A stretch of 64,000 nucleotides of DNA from Capsulimonas corticalis. Its GTDB lineage: Bacteria; Armatimonadota; Armatimonadia; Armatimonadales; Capsulimonadaceae. Location: assembly GCF_003574315.2 (NCBI RefSeq), contig NZ_AP025739.1, positions 1,054,001 through 1,118,000 on the forward strand, read 5' to 3'. How positions within the stretch are numbered: the first letter of the stretch is position 1; every line of letters starts with the position of its first letter. The position numbers and the translations under genes were made by a program. The notes below the pieces were generated by a model. The model did no database searches and had not been told where the DNA came from. It worked only from the letters and a program-made list of their open reading frames with translations. Positions 9,498-18,297 of the stretch are shown here, one piece after another.

Positions 9498-9697
9498 TCG
9501 GGCTTCATCTTCAACGCTCACTGGATCCAAACCCCTTGAGTATCATTGGCCCATGCAGAATGGTTCCCAATTGAGGTCACTCAGTACAATCCTATGGACC
9601 AAAGCTCGCCTGCCTTGCTCGCTCATTTTCGCTTACTAGCCACAGTCCTTTCCCATCTTTTCCAAAAATCTTGAGTGTTATGTGAAAGTTTTTACGC

Positions 9698-9786
9698 GGA
9701 TCCAAATATCTTCTTGACAATGGTACCAGTATATGCTAAACTAAGTCGATGGCGATTGGTACCAAATACATATGAAATTGTACCAC
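9698..9786 (+). promoter_or_regulatory. Pseudopilin promoter with three-operator array
   Basis: TTGACA (9714-9719), a 17-bp spacer and TAAACT (9737-9742) form a clear sigma-70-type promoter. Three palindromic sites surround it: GGATCC (9698-9703), TGGTACCA (9721-9728, inside the spacer) and TTGGTACCAA (9756-9765, after the transcription start). Centre distances are 24 and 36 bp. ATTGTACCACC follows at 9777, the reverse of the element before the GntR-LacI genes. The same 24/35-bp layout occurs at 11206-11272. The other part of the gap 9498-9851 contains a TGGATCCA (9524) and ATGGACCAAA (9594) but no gene. Confidence 0.7.
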
Positions 9787-9851
9787 CCCACTTTCGTTCG
9801 GCAATACATCATCGATATGTTGAGGTCATTATCGAAAGGACCGTATTCACA

Positions 9852-10667
9852 ATGAAGAAGACATCCGTCCAATCAGGCTTTACTCTCATTGAGCTGCTCG
9901 TTGTTATCGCTATTATTGCGATTCTTGCATCGATTCTCTTCCCTGTCTTCGCCTCGGCGCGGAGCAAGGCCCGAGAAATCGCGACGCTTTCCAACCTCAA
10001 ACAACTGGGACTGGCGACGGCGCAGTACCAGCAGGATTACGACGGCGCCAGCGTCCCCTTCCAGCAGTGGTCCGGACCGTCGTTCTTTGCCTGGGGCATC
10101 CTGCTGCAGCCCTATCTGAAATCGACCAGCGTTTGCTTCGACGTCCAGCGCACCGTTCCTTACGTCCAGATCGACCCAGGCGGCCAGTGGGGATGGAGCA
10201 CCACCCTGGCGGCCAATCGCTGGGGCTACACCTCGGACGCGAATGGTCCCGGCGGGACGGTCTTCCCGGATCAGCTGGTGAGCCCGTCCACGCGCGCGGC
10301 GTTCTTGACCAACGGCGACCCGACAGCCCCGACGTTCGCCGGCCATCTTTATGATATGCACTGGGTTGATGGGGCGCGCGCATCCTGCCCGGATGTCAAC
10401 GATTACAAGAACCCCGGCCACTGGGACTACGACCATCTTTATCAGGGAACCAAGGACTACCACCGAGGCTACCTGCCCGTACTCTACGCGGACGCGCACG
10501 CCAAGGCCGTCAACATCTCCCAGTACATCGGCGGGGATGTATCCTACGGCGCCTGTGAGGGCAAATATGTCTCTCCCGGCGTGAATGCTCCTAACGGCGC
10601 GGGCACGCAGGCGTCCAAGCTTCAGGAGTTCTGGGGCCGCTGGTGGACCTACCCGCGCGACAAGTAG
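9852..10667 (+). CDS. DUF1559 pseudopilin (type II secretion/type IV pilin-like) 1
   Basis: A 271-aa surface or periplasmic protein with a class III prepilin leader: MKKTSVQSG is cut before [18 protein letters not shown], whose Glu at mature position 5 and hydrophobic helix are diagnostic. The start at 9852 is fixed by this leader and by CGAAAGGACC about 11 nt upstream. The rest is a DUF1559 globular domain. The C-terminal H-X9-DG signature is altered here to His-X9-Asp-Ala ([12 protein letters not shown]). Such proteins are greatly expanded in Armatimonadota, Planctomycetes and Lentisphaerae; their function is poorly known and may be display or secretion of carbohydrate-active proteins. The promoter carries three TTGGNNCCAA-like operators, so it is likely sugar-controlled. 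Confidence 0.9.
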   Translation: MKKTSVQSGFTLIELLVVIAIIAILASILFPVFASARSKAREIATLSNLKQLGLATAQYQQDYDGASVPFQQWSGPSFFAWGILLQPYLKSTSVCFDVQRTVPYVQIDPGGQWGWSTTLAANRWGYTSDANGPGGTVFPDQLVSPSTRAAFLTNGDPTAPTFAGHLYDMHWVDGARASCPDVNDYKNPGHWDYDHLYQGTKDYHRGYLPVLYADAHAKAVNISQYIGGDVSYGACEGKYVSPGVNAPNGAGTQASKLQEFWGRWWTYPRDK

Positions 10668-10757
10668 GCTGAAACAAGTAGGCTGAAAGAGAAAGGCGCC
10701 GCATCGACGGGATGCGGCGCCGCGAGTCGCCGCTTTCGGCGAAAGGACAGTACGAAT

Positions 10758-10994
10758 TTGAATGCAAAGCTCTCATCGAAAGCGCTGACGGGGATTGGCG
10801 TGTTAGCGGTCGGGGTGCTGGTCGGTCTCGTCCTTTATTTCCTCAAGGGGAGCGATCCCGCCGCGCAAGCCCCAATTCCGTACCAGAAGGTCGATTACGC
10901 GGCGCACATGCGGGAGATGAGCCAGTCGCAAAACCGGCCCGCCGCAATGGGGGATATGCCTCCGGGGACGGTTGTCGGCGAAACCAAGCCATAA
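10758..10994 (+). CDS. Small single-pass membrane protein
   Basis: A 78-aa protein starting at a TTG with GAAAGGAC about 9 nt upstream, the same ribosome binding site used by its neighbours. A short basic N-terminus precedes one transmembrane helix (about residues 10-29, GIGVLAVGVLVGLVLYFL). The remaining roughly 48 residues are polar, Pro- and Met-rich (MREMSQSQNRPAAMGDMPPG) and probably outside the membrane. It lies 90 nt after the pseudopilin with no terminator seen between them, so the two are probably co-transcribed and may be a membrane partner pair. I recognise no family. Confidence 0.65.
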   Translation: MNAKLSSKALTGIGVLAVGVLVGLVLYFLKGSDPAAQAPIPYQKVDYAAHMREMSQSQNRPAAMGDMPPGTVVGETKP

Positions 10995-11044
10995 CTCATT
11001 GTTAGCGTCTCAGCAAAGTATTTATAGGATTTTACGCCAAAATA

Positions 11045-11107
11045 ACCGCTTCGATTTTCACCGCCTCGTTCCTCTCAAATCGCCATCAAAGTCGAAGCGG
11101 CTATTTT
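11045..11107 (+). terminator. Probable terminator after the small membrane protein
   Basis: CCGCTTCGA (11045-11053) pairs with TCGAAGCGG (11092-11100) and TATTTTTG follows. The loop is long (about 38 nt), so efficiency is uncertain. Confidence 0.5.
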
Positions 11108-11205
11108 TGAATGAGACCTAAGCCCAGAGATGGTAAACCCCGTGAGGCGATGAAATTTTCAGGCGAAGCGCGACAGTATCTTCGAAGATTCGCAGCTTTG
11201 ATAAA

Positions 11206-11272
11206 TTGGCGCCAAAACACCTCTTGACTCCGGGACCATTATATGTTAGACTGTCTATACCACTTTGGGACC
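11206..11272 (+). promoter_or_regulatory. Second pseudopilin promoter with three-operator array
   Basis: TTGACT (11224-11229), 17-bp spacer and TAGACT (11247-11252). Sites TTGGCGCCAA (11206-11215), GGGACC (11232-11237, in the spacer) and GGGACC (11267-11272, after the start point) have centres 24 and 35 bp apart, matching the array at 9698-9765. The string GACCATTATATG corresponds to GTACCAGTATATG there. The conserved spacing with diverged centres argues for selection on protein binding rather than simple recent duplication. Confidence 0.7.
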
Positions 11273-11359
11273 GAAATTATTCAATGGACCCATTCTGAAC
11301 TGCCGCGCGCTCATTTATTATCGACACGCGAAGTTACTACCGAAAGGACCGTATTCACG

Positions 11360-12202
11360 ATGAAAAAGAAATCCTTACAGTCAGGCTTTACTTTGATCGA
11401 ACTGCTCGTTGTTATCGCTATCATCGCGATTCTCGCCGCAATTCTTTTCCCCGTCTTCGCCAAGGCCCGCGAAAAGGCCCGCCAGATCTCCTGCGCCTCC
11501 AACGAGCGACAGCTCGGACTTGGCATTATGCAGTATGTACAGGACAACGACGAAACTTTCCCCGCCGGCAACCAGGGGCATTCGGGAGCAGGATGGGCGA
11601 CGAACATCTTCCCTTACACAAAGAGCGCTGGTCTCTATCATTGCCCCGATGACTCCAACAGCGGCGGCATCGAAAGCTATGGCATCAATCAGAATCTCAC
11701 CGGGGGTGGCGATGGAACTCGCAAATCCTCAATGACCCTCGCGGGCTTAAGCGCGCCGACAAGCACGATCCTTCTTGCTGAGACAACGCAGTACAGCAAC
11801 TCTATCCCGGTTCCCGGAACGGTGCCGGACGAATGGTATAGCCCCGCTATCAACGGATTGGCCTGGAATGGCAACAACCCTGGCACGCCAGGAGCACCGG
11901 TGCAGAACATTGAATCCCCGGCCAACACGAATTTGGCTTACGGATTTGCGGGCGGACAGACCGGCGGAGGCCAAATAGGTCGTCATACCGATGCGGCGAA
12001 CTGGCTTCTCTCGGACGGCCATGTCAAATACATCCGGCCGACGCGCGTATCCATTGGATATAACGCGCTTCAATCCACCAATGATCAGACCACCGTGGCG
12101 GGAACGGGCAACATCACAACAGGCAGCGCCGCCGGCACCGGCTTCACGGGCAACAGCAGCATCACCGGCGCGCCGTTTGACATTACTTATAGCGCCATCT
12201 AG
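11360..12202 (+). CDS. DUF1559 pseudopilin 2
   Basis: 280 aa. Leader MKKKSLQSG, then the prepilin helix [18 protein letters not shown] with Glu5, then the conserved [19 protein letters not shown] stretch of DUF1559. The C-terminal His-X9-Asp-Gly motif is intact ([16 protein letters not shown]), followed by an unusually long Thr/Gly/Ala-rich tail. The start is fixed by the leader; CGAAAGGACC lies 11 nt before it exactly as in pseudopilin 1, so the two 5' ends share ancestry. It is expected to be processed by a prepilin peptidase (none is in the window) and assembled or anchored at the cell envelope. A strong terminator follows, so it forms its own transcript. Confidence 0.91.
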   Translation: MKKKSLQSGFTLIELLVVIAIIAILAAILFPVFAKAREKARQISCASNERQLGLGIMQYVQDNDETFPAGNQGHSGAGWATNIFPYTKSAGLYHCPDDSNSGGIESYGINQNLTGGGDGTRKSSMTLAGLSAPTSTILLAETTQYSNSIPVPGTVPDEWYSPAINGLAWNGNNPGTPGAPVQNIESPANTNLAYGFAGGQTGGGQIGRHTDAANWLLSDGHVKYIRPTRVSIGYNALQSTNDQTTVAGTGNITTGSAAGTGFTGNSSITGAPFDITYSAI

Positions 12203-12259
12203 TCAGCGATTGTTCATGCTCGCGCATGGGCGAAGTATATCGCTGAAAGCGGCTGCGTA

Positions 12260-12310
12260 AACACACAAAAGGCAGTGAGGCTACGTACAGCCTCACTGCC
12301 TTTTGTGTTT
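12260..12310. terminator. Strong bidirectional terminator
   Basis: AAAAGGCAGTGAGG (12267-12280) and CCTCACTGCCTTTT (12291-12304) form a perfect hairpin flanked by A- and T-rich runs (extended pairing of ACACAAAA with TTTTGTGT). It ends the pseudopilin 2 transcript. Confidence 0.85.
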
Positions 12311-12980
12311 ATCGATTTCTTTACCTGCGCCAAATCCGGTCAATTCAGACGCGGACATTTGGCTCCACTACACAGCACCAAATTTTGATGCATTTCGGCT
12401 TGGCGCCGTTTGCAAACACACAGTTGGATCGGGAAGAATAAAGCTTCCGTCTCTTGGATCAAGCGGCTGGACACGAAAAAACAGCGAGGCTGTACGCGCT
12501 ACGCCTCACGGCGGTTCGCGGAACACCTCGCTGTTTCACTGTTTGTTGATTGAGCCGAAGCTCGTTCGTGACAGATTTTGGTTTGGGCGGATGGCGAAGA
12601 GAGCCATTCATGACCCACGGACAACTGTCGCCCGAAGGAGAGAATCCACCCGAAGGCTAAAAAGGCTTAGACTTCGCCACCGCCCTGTATACGATCGTTT
12701 GTCAAATTGTATGTTCCTCCTTCTGTGTTGAGATACTTATGGAACGCTCGCGGACGCCTGATTAGTTCCCTGGTCCAGCGCTTTTGGCTTCTTCTCTTTC
12801 CTGGCGCGCGACGCAGTCAAGGCGGATCGGCGGCTCATCCATGGCGACACAATCCGGAGTCCATTTTCCCGCACAAGACACAAATCTGGCGCCAGGATCG
12901 AGATTGCGGGGGCCTGGAAATCACGCGCAATTGCAGACACGCCTTCTCAATTCCGCGTTCGCCGCCTCAAGTTCAACAAG
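12311..12980. other. 670-bp stretch without a supported gene
   Basis: Open frames exist but have no ribosome binding site or recognisable motif, and their composition is Arg/Ser/Pro-rich as in non-coding frames. A second hairpin (about 12484-12494 AACAGCGAGG pairing with CCTCGCTGTT near 12530-12540) resembles the terminator just upstream in sequence and may be a degenerate copy or an additional terminator. No repeat or RNA gene is evident. Confidence 0.5.
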
Positions 12981-12988
12981 AACGTATT

Positions 12989-12998
12989 GGTGGTACAA
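12989..12998 (+). promoter_or_regulatory. GGTGGTACAAT element, third GntR-LacI gene
   Basis: GGTGGTACAATAG is the third copy of the shared element; TACAAT spans 12993-12998, about 55 nt before the start. A TTCAAC lies about 15 bp upstream as a possible -35. Confidence 0.45.
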
Positions 12999-13052
12999 TA
13001 GAAGAACACACCGGCGCCAGCTTCGCGAGCGCGCCGGCGGCAATCTGATCTT

Positions 13053-14234
13053 ATGACTATCAAAGCGCCACAAAACACGACACCGCCTGCGCCCGCTTCC
13101 CCCATCCGCGCGTCCCGCCGGGTCACGAGCATTCTGCGCGAACGGATCGAATCGGGCTTCTATGGCGCCGGCGATTGGCTCCCCACCGAGCGCGTGCTCG
13201 CGGAAGACATGCACGTGCAGCGCCGCGTCGTGCGCGCCGCGATCGACGAGCTCGTGCGCGATGGCCTGATCTCCCGACAGCCGAACTGCCGGCCCGTGGT
13301 CGCGGATATCAGCGCGATCTCGCCGGGGGGCGACGACGGAAAGCTCTCGCCGTCCGGAATCGCCTCCTCCCAGTTCGTCGCGCTGATCATGTGGCACGGC
13401 GGCGGCCCGCTGGAGCGCGGCGGCACGGCGCAGCAGCGGATCTTCTGGGGCATCAACCAGGCGCTTGGACAGGCCGGTTACCACACCGTCTTTTTGGATC
13501 TTGGGGGCGCGATCGGGGCCGAGGAAGAGAACGCGGCGCGCGAAGCCGCGCACCTGCGCTACGCGATGGAGCAGGGCTTCGGCGGCGTGATCTTCTACCC
13601 ATACGCCTACCGCAGTAACCGCGAGCTGATCTATGAAGCCAGCCGCCGGCTGCCGCTCGTGATGCTCGACCGCACGATCAACGGCGTGGCGGCGGACTTT
13701 GTCGGCGTCGACAACCACCAGGCGACGTTCGACGCGACGATGCATCTAATCGAACAGGGTCACCGCCGAATCGCCTATGTGACGAAGATCGAGCCGATCC
13801 ATCCGGTTCAGGAGCGAATTCAGGGTTACATCGACGCCGTGCGCGCCGCCGGCATCCCGGAGATGATCCTGCCGATCCCCTCGGACAGCAGCGGCGCCGA
13901 TGGAATGGTCATCAACACCATCTTCGGTCTTCCGGAAGACCAGCGCCCCACTGCCGCCGTCTGCGTGAACGACTACGCCGCCCAGGCGCTGGCCGAACGC
14001 CTCCAGACCGCCGGCCTTTCCATCCCCCAGCACGTCGCCCTCACCGGTTTCGACGACATCGCCCAGCTCCTTCCCAACGGCCTCGGCCTCACCACCATGG
14101 CCCAGCCCTACGAAGAAATCGGCAAAAGCGCCGTCGATCTCCTCCTGCGCCGCATCAAAGACCCCAGCGCCGCCCCCGCCGCCATCGAACTCCCCGCCCA
14201 GCTCATCATCCGCGCCAGCAGCGAACGTGTATAA
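13053..14234 (+). CDS. GntR-type winged-helix / LacI-type sensor transcription regulator 3
   Basis: 393 aa. Same architecture as the regulators at 6.9 and 8.3 kb: GntR winged helix (residues about 22-88, ILRERIESGFYGAGDWLPTE) and LacI-like effector domain (about 107 to the end; LDRTINGVAADFVGVDNHQA, HRRIAYVT, ALTGFDD). The recognition helix differs (VQRRVVRAAIDELVRDGLIS versus VHRRVIRAAIDELVREGMIS), so operator choice may differ slightly. The start fits the spacing from the promoter-like element at 12989. It is monocistronic and converges with the toxin-antitoxin pair. Ligand unknown; likely a sugar. Confidence 0.88.
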   Translation: MTIKAPQNTTPPAPASPIRASRRVTSILRERIESGFYGAGDWLPTERVLAEDMHVQRRVVRAAIDELVRDGLISRQPNCRPVVADISAISPGGDDGKLSPSGIASSQFVALIMWHGGGPLERGGTAQQRIFWGINQALGQAGYHTVFLDLGGAIGAEEENAAREAAHLRYAMEQGFGGVIFYPYAYRSNRELIYEASRRLPLVMLDRTINGVAADFVGVDNHQATFDATMHLIEQGHRRIAYVTKIEPIHPVQERIQGYIDAVRAAGIPEMILPIPSDSSGADGMVINTIFGLPEDQRPTAAVCVNDYAAQALAERLQTAGLSIPQHVALTGFDDIAQLLPNGLGLTTMAQPYEEIGKSAVDLLLRRIKDPSAAPAAIELPAQLIIRASSERV

Positions 14235-14246
14235 AAGAATAGTGTC

Positions 14247-14657
14247 CTATATCAAAATGACGCCTTCGGAATTCGCAGCCATTTTCAACTGCTGGTCAAG
14301 CGTTGCAAGCGGCAGAGCAAGACGCAGCGAAAGCTCTAAGTAACAAGCGTCGTATGCCGTGAGACCATGTTTTTCGGCGATGGAGCGAGTATCTGTGAGC
14401 GCACGAATACCCGTCTCTGCGTCGATAATAATAGGCAGCGAATTGAGGTTCGCAACAAAGACCTGAACCATTGAGGGCGTCAATCTTAAACGGCGCTGTC
14501 CCATCAGCAATGCATTCGTCATCTCGACCGGCCACAAAGAAGGGACGACGGCTGTCTCTCCGACCAGACGGGTAAGAATACTTCGAGTGTATGCCGTCTC
14601 TTCATCTGCAAACGCCCAGCCCAACGCGACGGAAGCATCCACGACAAATTGGCTCAA
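14247..14657 (-). CDS. vapC: PIN-domain toxin (VapC-like)
   Basis: 136 aa, the usual size of a VapC ribonuclease toxin that cuts tRNA or other RNA with bound magnesium. The acidic set is visible: Asp7 (VVDASVAL), Glu45 (WPVEMTNAL), Asp103 (TAYDACYLEL) and Asp121 (LATLDQQL). It overlaps the antitoxin gene by four bases (ATGA), so translation is coupled. The pair lies alone between a regulator and pilT. The target RNA is unknown. Confidence 0.9.
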   Translation of the reverse strand: MSQFVVDASVALGWAFADEETAYTRSILTRLVGETAVVPSLWPVEMTNALLMGQRRLRLTPSMVQVFVANLNSLPIIIDAETGIRALTDTRSIAEKHGLTAYDACYLELSLRLALPLATLDQQLKMAANSEGVILI

Positions 14658-14893
14658 AAGCGTCTTCCTTCTTCGATCAATTGCTTAATCGACAATCCAG
14701 CTCCCAGTGTGGCCTTGGGAAAGTCCAGCATTCTCTGGACCGCCTCTTCCGCCGTGAGAGGAGCATCGGCGGCGACCGGCATAATTCGCGCCACGGGAAC
14801 ACCACGCTTCGTGATGGTTACTATCTCGCCTCCAGCGACTCGCTGCATCAAACTCGAAAAGTTTTGTTTTGCTTCAAATGTACCTATTGTCAT
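14654..14893 (-). CDS. Phd/YefM-type antitoxin
   Basis: 79 aa. The N-terminal half is a Phd/YefM DNA-binding and dimerisation domain (TIGTFEAKQNFSSLMQRVAGGEIVTITKRG is spread over residues 2-31, followed by PVARIMP). The C-terminal part (about 45-79) is the region expected to wrap around and block the PIN toxin. AGGAGG precedes the start. It would repress its own promoter through the palindrome just upstream. Confidence 0.88.
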   Translation of the reverse strand: MTIGTFEAKQNFSSLMQRVAGGEIVTITKRGVPVARIMPVAADAPLTAEEAVQRMLDFPKATLGAGLSIKQLIEEGRRF

Positions 14894-14906
14894 AGCGTCC
14901 TCCTAG

Positions 14907-14928
14907 TTTCCATCTTGGAAATATTATA
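14907..14928 (-). promoter_or_regulatory. Toxin-antitoxin promoter and operator
   Basis: TTTCCA-TCT-TGGAAA (14907-14921) is a perfect inverted repeat placed directly after a consensus TATAAT (14923-14928 read on the minus strand), upstream of the antitoxin start. This is the expected position for autorepression. Confidence 0.65.
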
Positions 14929-15069
14929 CCCTTTCTGGACAGAATCTTAATAAACAGGATAGCAAGTAGCTCGAAGCCAAAACCCAGCAATTCTCCTAGT
15001 GTTCTTTTTTAGCCGCGCCGCCGATATCAAGATATCTGTCTTTCGATGCGAAGGGATCCGCGAGAGAAT

Positions 15070-16284
15070 ATGGACCTCGAAGAACTTTTGAAAACGACGG
15101 TCGCGCATAAGGCGTCCGATCTGCACCTCACCGTCGGCGCGCCGCCGGCGTTTCGTCTCCATGGCGAGATGGAGCGGCTGCCGTACCCGGATATGACGCG
15201 CGATGTTCTGCGCGCCATGCTGCTGAGCATTCTTACCGGCGAGCAGCAGAACAAATTTGAGGAAAAGCGCGATCTGGACTTCAGCATCGAAATTCCCGGC
15301 GTGGCGCGGTTTCGGGCGAACTTCTTTGTCGGACGGCGCGGCGAGAGCGCGGTCTTTCGCGTGATCCCGGCGGAGATCAAAAGCGTCGAGGATTTAGGAT
15401 TGCCGCCGGTGGTGCGGGAGCTAGCGCGTCAAGAAAAGGGATTGGTGCTGGTGACGGGGCCGACGGGGTCAGGCAAATCGACGACGCTGGCCGCGATGGT
15501 CGATATGATCAACCAGGAGCGAGCCGCGCATATCCTCACGGTGGAGGATCCCATTGAGTTCGTGCATCAGCACAAGAAGTGCCTGGTCAATCAGCGCGAA
15601 GTGAAGGTGCATACGGAGACATTCGCGAGCGCCCTGCGCGCCGCGCTGCGGGAAGACCCGGATGTCATCCTGGTCGGCGAGATGCGCGATCTGGAGACGA
15701 TCTCCCTGGCCGTCTCGGCGGCGGAGACCGGGCATCTCGTATTCGGCACCCTGCATACCTCCAGCGCCGCGCAGACGGTGGACCGGATCATCGATGTCTT
15801 CCCGCCCCACCAGCAGGCGCAGATCCGCACGCAGCTCGCCGAATCAATCCAGGGAGTCATCGCGCAGACCCTGCTGCCGAAGGTCGGGGGCGGACGCATC
15901 GCCGCGCTGGAGATTATGACCAGCACCGCCGCCGTCAAGAACTTGATCCGCGAGGGCAAGACGTTCCAGCTGCCGTCAATTATTGAGACAAACACCAATC
16001 TGGGCATGCAGACTCTGGATCAGGCGCTGCAAGCGCTGCTGCTCTCCGGACAGATCACTCCGGCCGCCGCCATCTCCAAAGGCATGCCGCCCGCGCTGAT
16101 CGCCACGCTTCGGCTGCCCACGCTTCCCAGCGAACCGGCGTACGCGCCGGCCCCCGCGCCGGAGCCGCCCCGGCTGATCCTGACGGATGTGGCGCCCGCC
16201 CCGCGCGCGCCGATCCAGACCTTGGCGGACGACGACCTGGGCGACCTCAAGCCGATTGAGGGAAACCGCGCCTTCGGCCGCTAA
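15070..16284 (+). CDS. pilT: PilT twitching-motility retraction ATPase
   Basis: 404 aa from the ATG at 15070 (MDLEELLKTT, with GAGAGA before it; an ATG eight codons earlier is less likely). PilT is a cytoplasmic hexameric ATPase that depolymerises type IV pili. Visible motifs: N-terminal PAS-like region (ASDLHLTVG), Walker A GPTGSGKST (130-138), Asp box, Walker B (DVILVGEMRD), His box, and the PilT-specific retraction motif, here AVKNLIREGK with NLGMQTLDQAL. After about residue 345 comes a Pro/Ala-rich tail of some 55 residues not typical of short PilTs. No pilB, pilC or pilM-Q genes are in this window, so the machine is encoded elsewhere. Confidence 0.92.
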   Translation: MDLEELLKTTVAHKASDLHLTVGAPPAFRLHGEMERLPYPDMTRDVLRAMLLSILTGEQQNKFEEKRDLDFSIEIPGVARFRANFFVGRRGESAVFRVIPAEIKSVEDLGLPPVVRELARQEKGLVLVTGPTGSGKSTTLAAMVDMINQERAAHILTVEDPIEFVHQHKKCLVNQREVKVHTETFASALRAALREDPDVILVGEMRDLETISLAVSAAETGHLVFGTLHTSSAAQTVDRIIDVFPPHQQAQIRTQLAESIQGVIAQTLLPKVGGGRIAALEIMTSTAAVKNLIREGKTFQLPSIIETNTNLGMQTLDQALQALLLSGQITPAAAISKGMPPALIATLRLPTLPSEPAYAPAPAPEPPRLILTDVAPAPRAPIQTLADDDLGDLKPIEGNRAFGR

Positions 16285-16312
16285 CCTCAAAAACTTTAGG
16301 AACCACGACCCC

Positions 16313-16693
16313 ATGACTTCGATCAGCACAACTATCAGCAGCCTCGCCGCCACAAACCCGATTGTCGGCAACGCGGTCGCTTATGCGAGCAAGCAGAGCC
16401 AGATCCTTTCGACATTGTCGGGAAGCTCGGCCAGCGCCAGCCTGCAAAACCTGCTCGCCTCGGCGAACTCGCAGTCGCTCAGCGGCGTCACCGTGCTCCC
16501 CACACTGACAAGCTCGACAGCGGCGGCGTCCGACACGGCGAGCGCCGCCGCCAGCGCGACGGCGGCGTCGACGAGCACATCCGATTTCAGCGGAAACTCG
16601 GCGCTGCTGACCGCCGACAGCCAGTCGCTGGTCAGCAGCCAGCTCCTGTCAGGTCTGACCGGAGTCGGGGGGACGTTTTCCGGGACGGCGTAG
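16313..16693 (+). CDS. Small Ser/Ala/Thr-rich protein after pilT
   Basis: 126 aa starting MTSISTTISSLAATNPIVGN, with TTTAGGAACC about 10 nt before the ATG. It lies 28 nt after pilT and is probably in the same transcript. Ser, Ala and Thr make up most of the protein; there is no signal peptide, Cys or clear transmembrane helix. The N-terminal 50 residues look amphipathic and helical (AYASKQSQILSTLSGSSASASLQNLLASA), the rest is low complexity. I do not recognise it. Composition resembles flagellar or pilus-associated small secreted proteins, but that is only an impression. Confidence 0.6.
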   Translation: MTSISTTISSLAATNPIVGNAVAYASKQSQILSTLSGSSASASLQNLLASANSQSLSGVTVLPTLTSSTAAASDTASAAASATAASTSTSDFSGNSALLTADSQSLVSSQLLSGLTGVGGTFSGTA

Positions 16694-16735
16694 CGTTCAT
16701 AATGTTCACATAAGGCGGCCTCCGCCGCCGTCTCA

Positions 16736-18253
16736 TCACCCGAAACTCTCATCCGGCTCTTCCCAGGCGCGGACGCGCTCCACCGCGCGCTTCCAGCCGG
16801 CGTAGGCTTTGTCGCGATGCGCTTTGTCCATCGCGGGATCGAACCGTTTGTCGAGCGCCCAGTTGGACTTGATTTCGTCGATGTTTTTCCAGTAGCCAAC
16901 GGCGAGCCCCGCCAGATACGCCGCGCCGAGAGCGGTGGTTTCGGCGACTCTGGGGCGTTCGACGGCGACGCCAAGCAGATCGGACTGGAACTGCATCAGG
17001 AAGTTATTGGCGACCATGCCGCCGTCCACGCGCAGTTCACTCAGGGTGACGCCGCTGTCGGCGGTCATCGCCTCCAGCAGATCGCGCGACTGATAGGCGA
17101 CCGCCTCCAAGGTGGCGCGCACGATCTCCGCCCGGCCGCTGCCGCGCGTCAAGCCCATGATCGCGCCGCGCGCATACTGGTCCCAGTAAGGCGCGCCGAG
17201 ACCGACGAAGGCGGGAACAAAGTACACGCCGCCGCTGCTCGCGACCGAGGCGGCGAGCGCTTCCGTTTCGCCGGCGGCGCCTACAATTCCCAAGCTGTCG
17301 CGCAGATACTGCACGGCGGCGCCGGCGACGAACACCGATCCCTCCAGGCAGTATGTGATCTTGCCGTTCAAGCCCCACCCGATCGTCGTCAGCAGATTGT
17401 TCTTGCTTTCGACCGGCTTATTTCCCGTGTTCATTAGCAGAAAACAGCCCGTGCCGTAGGTGTTTTTGGCCTGCCCGACATCGAAGCACGCCTGCCCGAA
17501 CGTCGCCGCCTGCTGGTCCCCGGCGATCCCGGCGATGGGCGCCGTCCCGTTAGCGCCGCGCAGACGCCCCTGGATCTCGGCGTAGATCTCGCTGCTCTGG
17601 CGCACCTCTGGCAGCATCGATCGCGGGATGCCCATCTCCGTGAGGATCTCGTCGTCCCACTCCAGCGTATGGATATTGAAAAGCATGGTCCGGCTGGCGT
17701 TGGAAAAATCCGTGACGTGCGCCGCGCCGGCGCTCAGACGCCAGACGAGAAACGTATCCACGGTCCCGAACATCAGCTCGCCGCGCTCGGCCTTTTCGCG
17801 CGCGCCAGGAACGTTGTCCAGCAGCCACTTGACCTTGGAGCCGCTGAAGTAGGCGTCGATCACCAGGCCGGTCTTCGCCCGAATCTTCTCCTCCCAGCCC
17901 GCGCGCTTCAGCTCATCGCAATAGCCCGCCGTGCGCCGGTCCTGCCAGACGATCGCGTTGTGGATCGGCGCGCCGGTGCGCCGGTCCCACACAATGGTCG
18001 TCTCACGCTGGTTCGTGATGCCGACGGCGGCGATGTCGCTCATCGTCAATCCCTGGTCCTGAAGGACCTGGACGCCGACATTGAGCTGGCTGCTCCAAAT
18101 GTCCTCGGCGTTATGCTCCACCCATCCGGGTTTGGGATAGATCTGCCGGAACTCCTGGCTGCGCTGACAAAGCGCGCGCCCGGCATGGTCGAATATGATG
18201 GCCCGCGAACTGGTCGTCCCCTGATCCAGCGCGAGAATGTACTTCTCCGTCAT
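16736..18253 (-). CDS. glpK: Glycerol kinase
   Basis: 505 aa, the standard GlpK length. It phosphorylates glycerol with ATP to glycerol 3-phosphate in the cytoplasm. The FGGY-family phosphate-1 motif opens the protein ([14 protein letters not shown]), followed by [19 protein letters not shown] and the C-terminal ADP-binding block ([17 protein letters not shown]). The start at 18253 is set by CAAGGAGAAACC just upstream; upstream in-frame Mets are not needed. It is the last gene of a glpD-glpF-glpK operon, 44 nt after glpF. Confidence 0.96.
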   Translation of the reverse strand: MTEKYILALDQGTTSSRAIIFDHAGRALCQRSQEFRQIYPKPGWVEHNAEDIWSSQLNVGVQVLQDQGLTMSDIAAVGITNQRETTIVWDRRTGAPIHNAIVWQDRRTAGYCDELKRAGWEEKIRAKTGLVIDAYFSGSKVKWLLDNVPGAREKAERGELMFGTVDTFLVWRLSAGAAHVTDFSNASRTMLFNIHTLEWDDEILTEMGIPRSMLPEVRQSSEIYAEIQGRLRGANGTAPIAGIAGDQQAATFGQACFDVGQAKNTYGTGCFLLMNTGNKPVESKNNLLTTIGWGLNGKITYCLEGSVFVAGAAVQYLRDSLGIVGAAGETEALAASVASSGGVYFVPAFVGLGAPYWDQYARGAIMGLTRGSGRAEIVRATLEAVAYQSRDLLEAMTADSGVTLSELRVDGGMVANNFLMQFQSDLLGVAVERPRVAETTALGAAYLAGLAVGYWKNIDEIKSNWALDKRFDPAMDKAHRDKAYAGWKRAVERVRAWEEPDESFG

Positions 18254-18297
18254 TGGTTTCTCCTTGCTTGACATCGCCTGACCCGCACAGCCATTGC

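Noticed and set aside
12303-13048. Two overlapping small frames between pseudopilin 2 and regulator 3
   Set aside because: No ribosome binding site, no hydrophobic or known motif, and Arg/Ser-rich non-coding composition.
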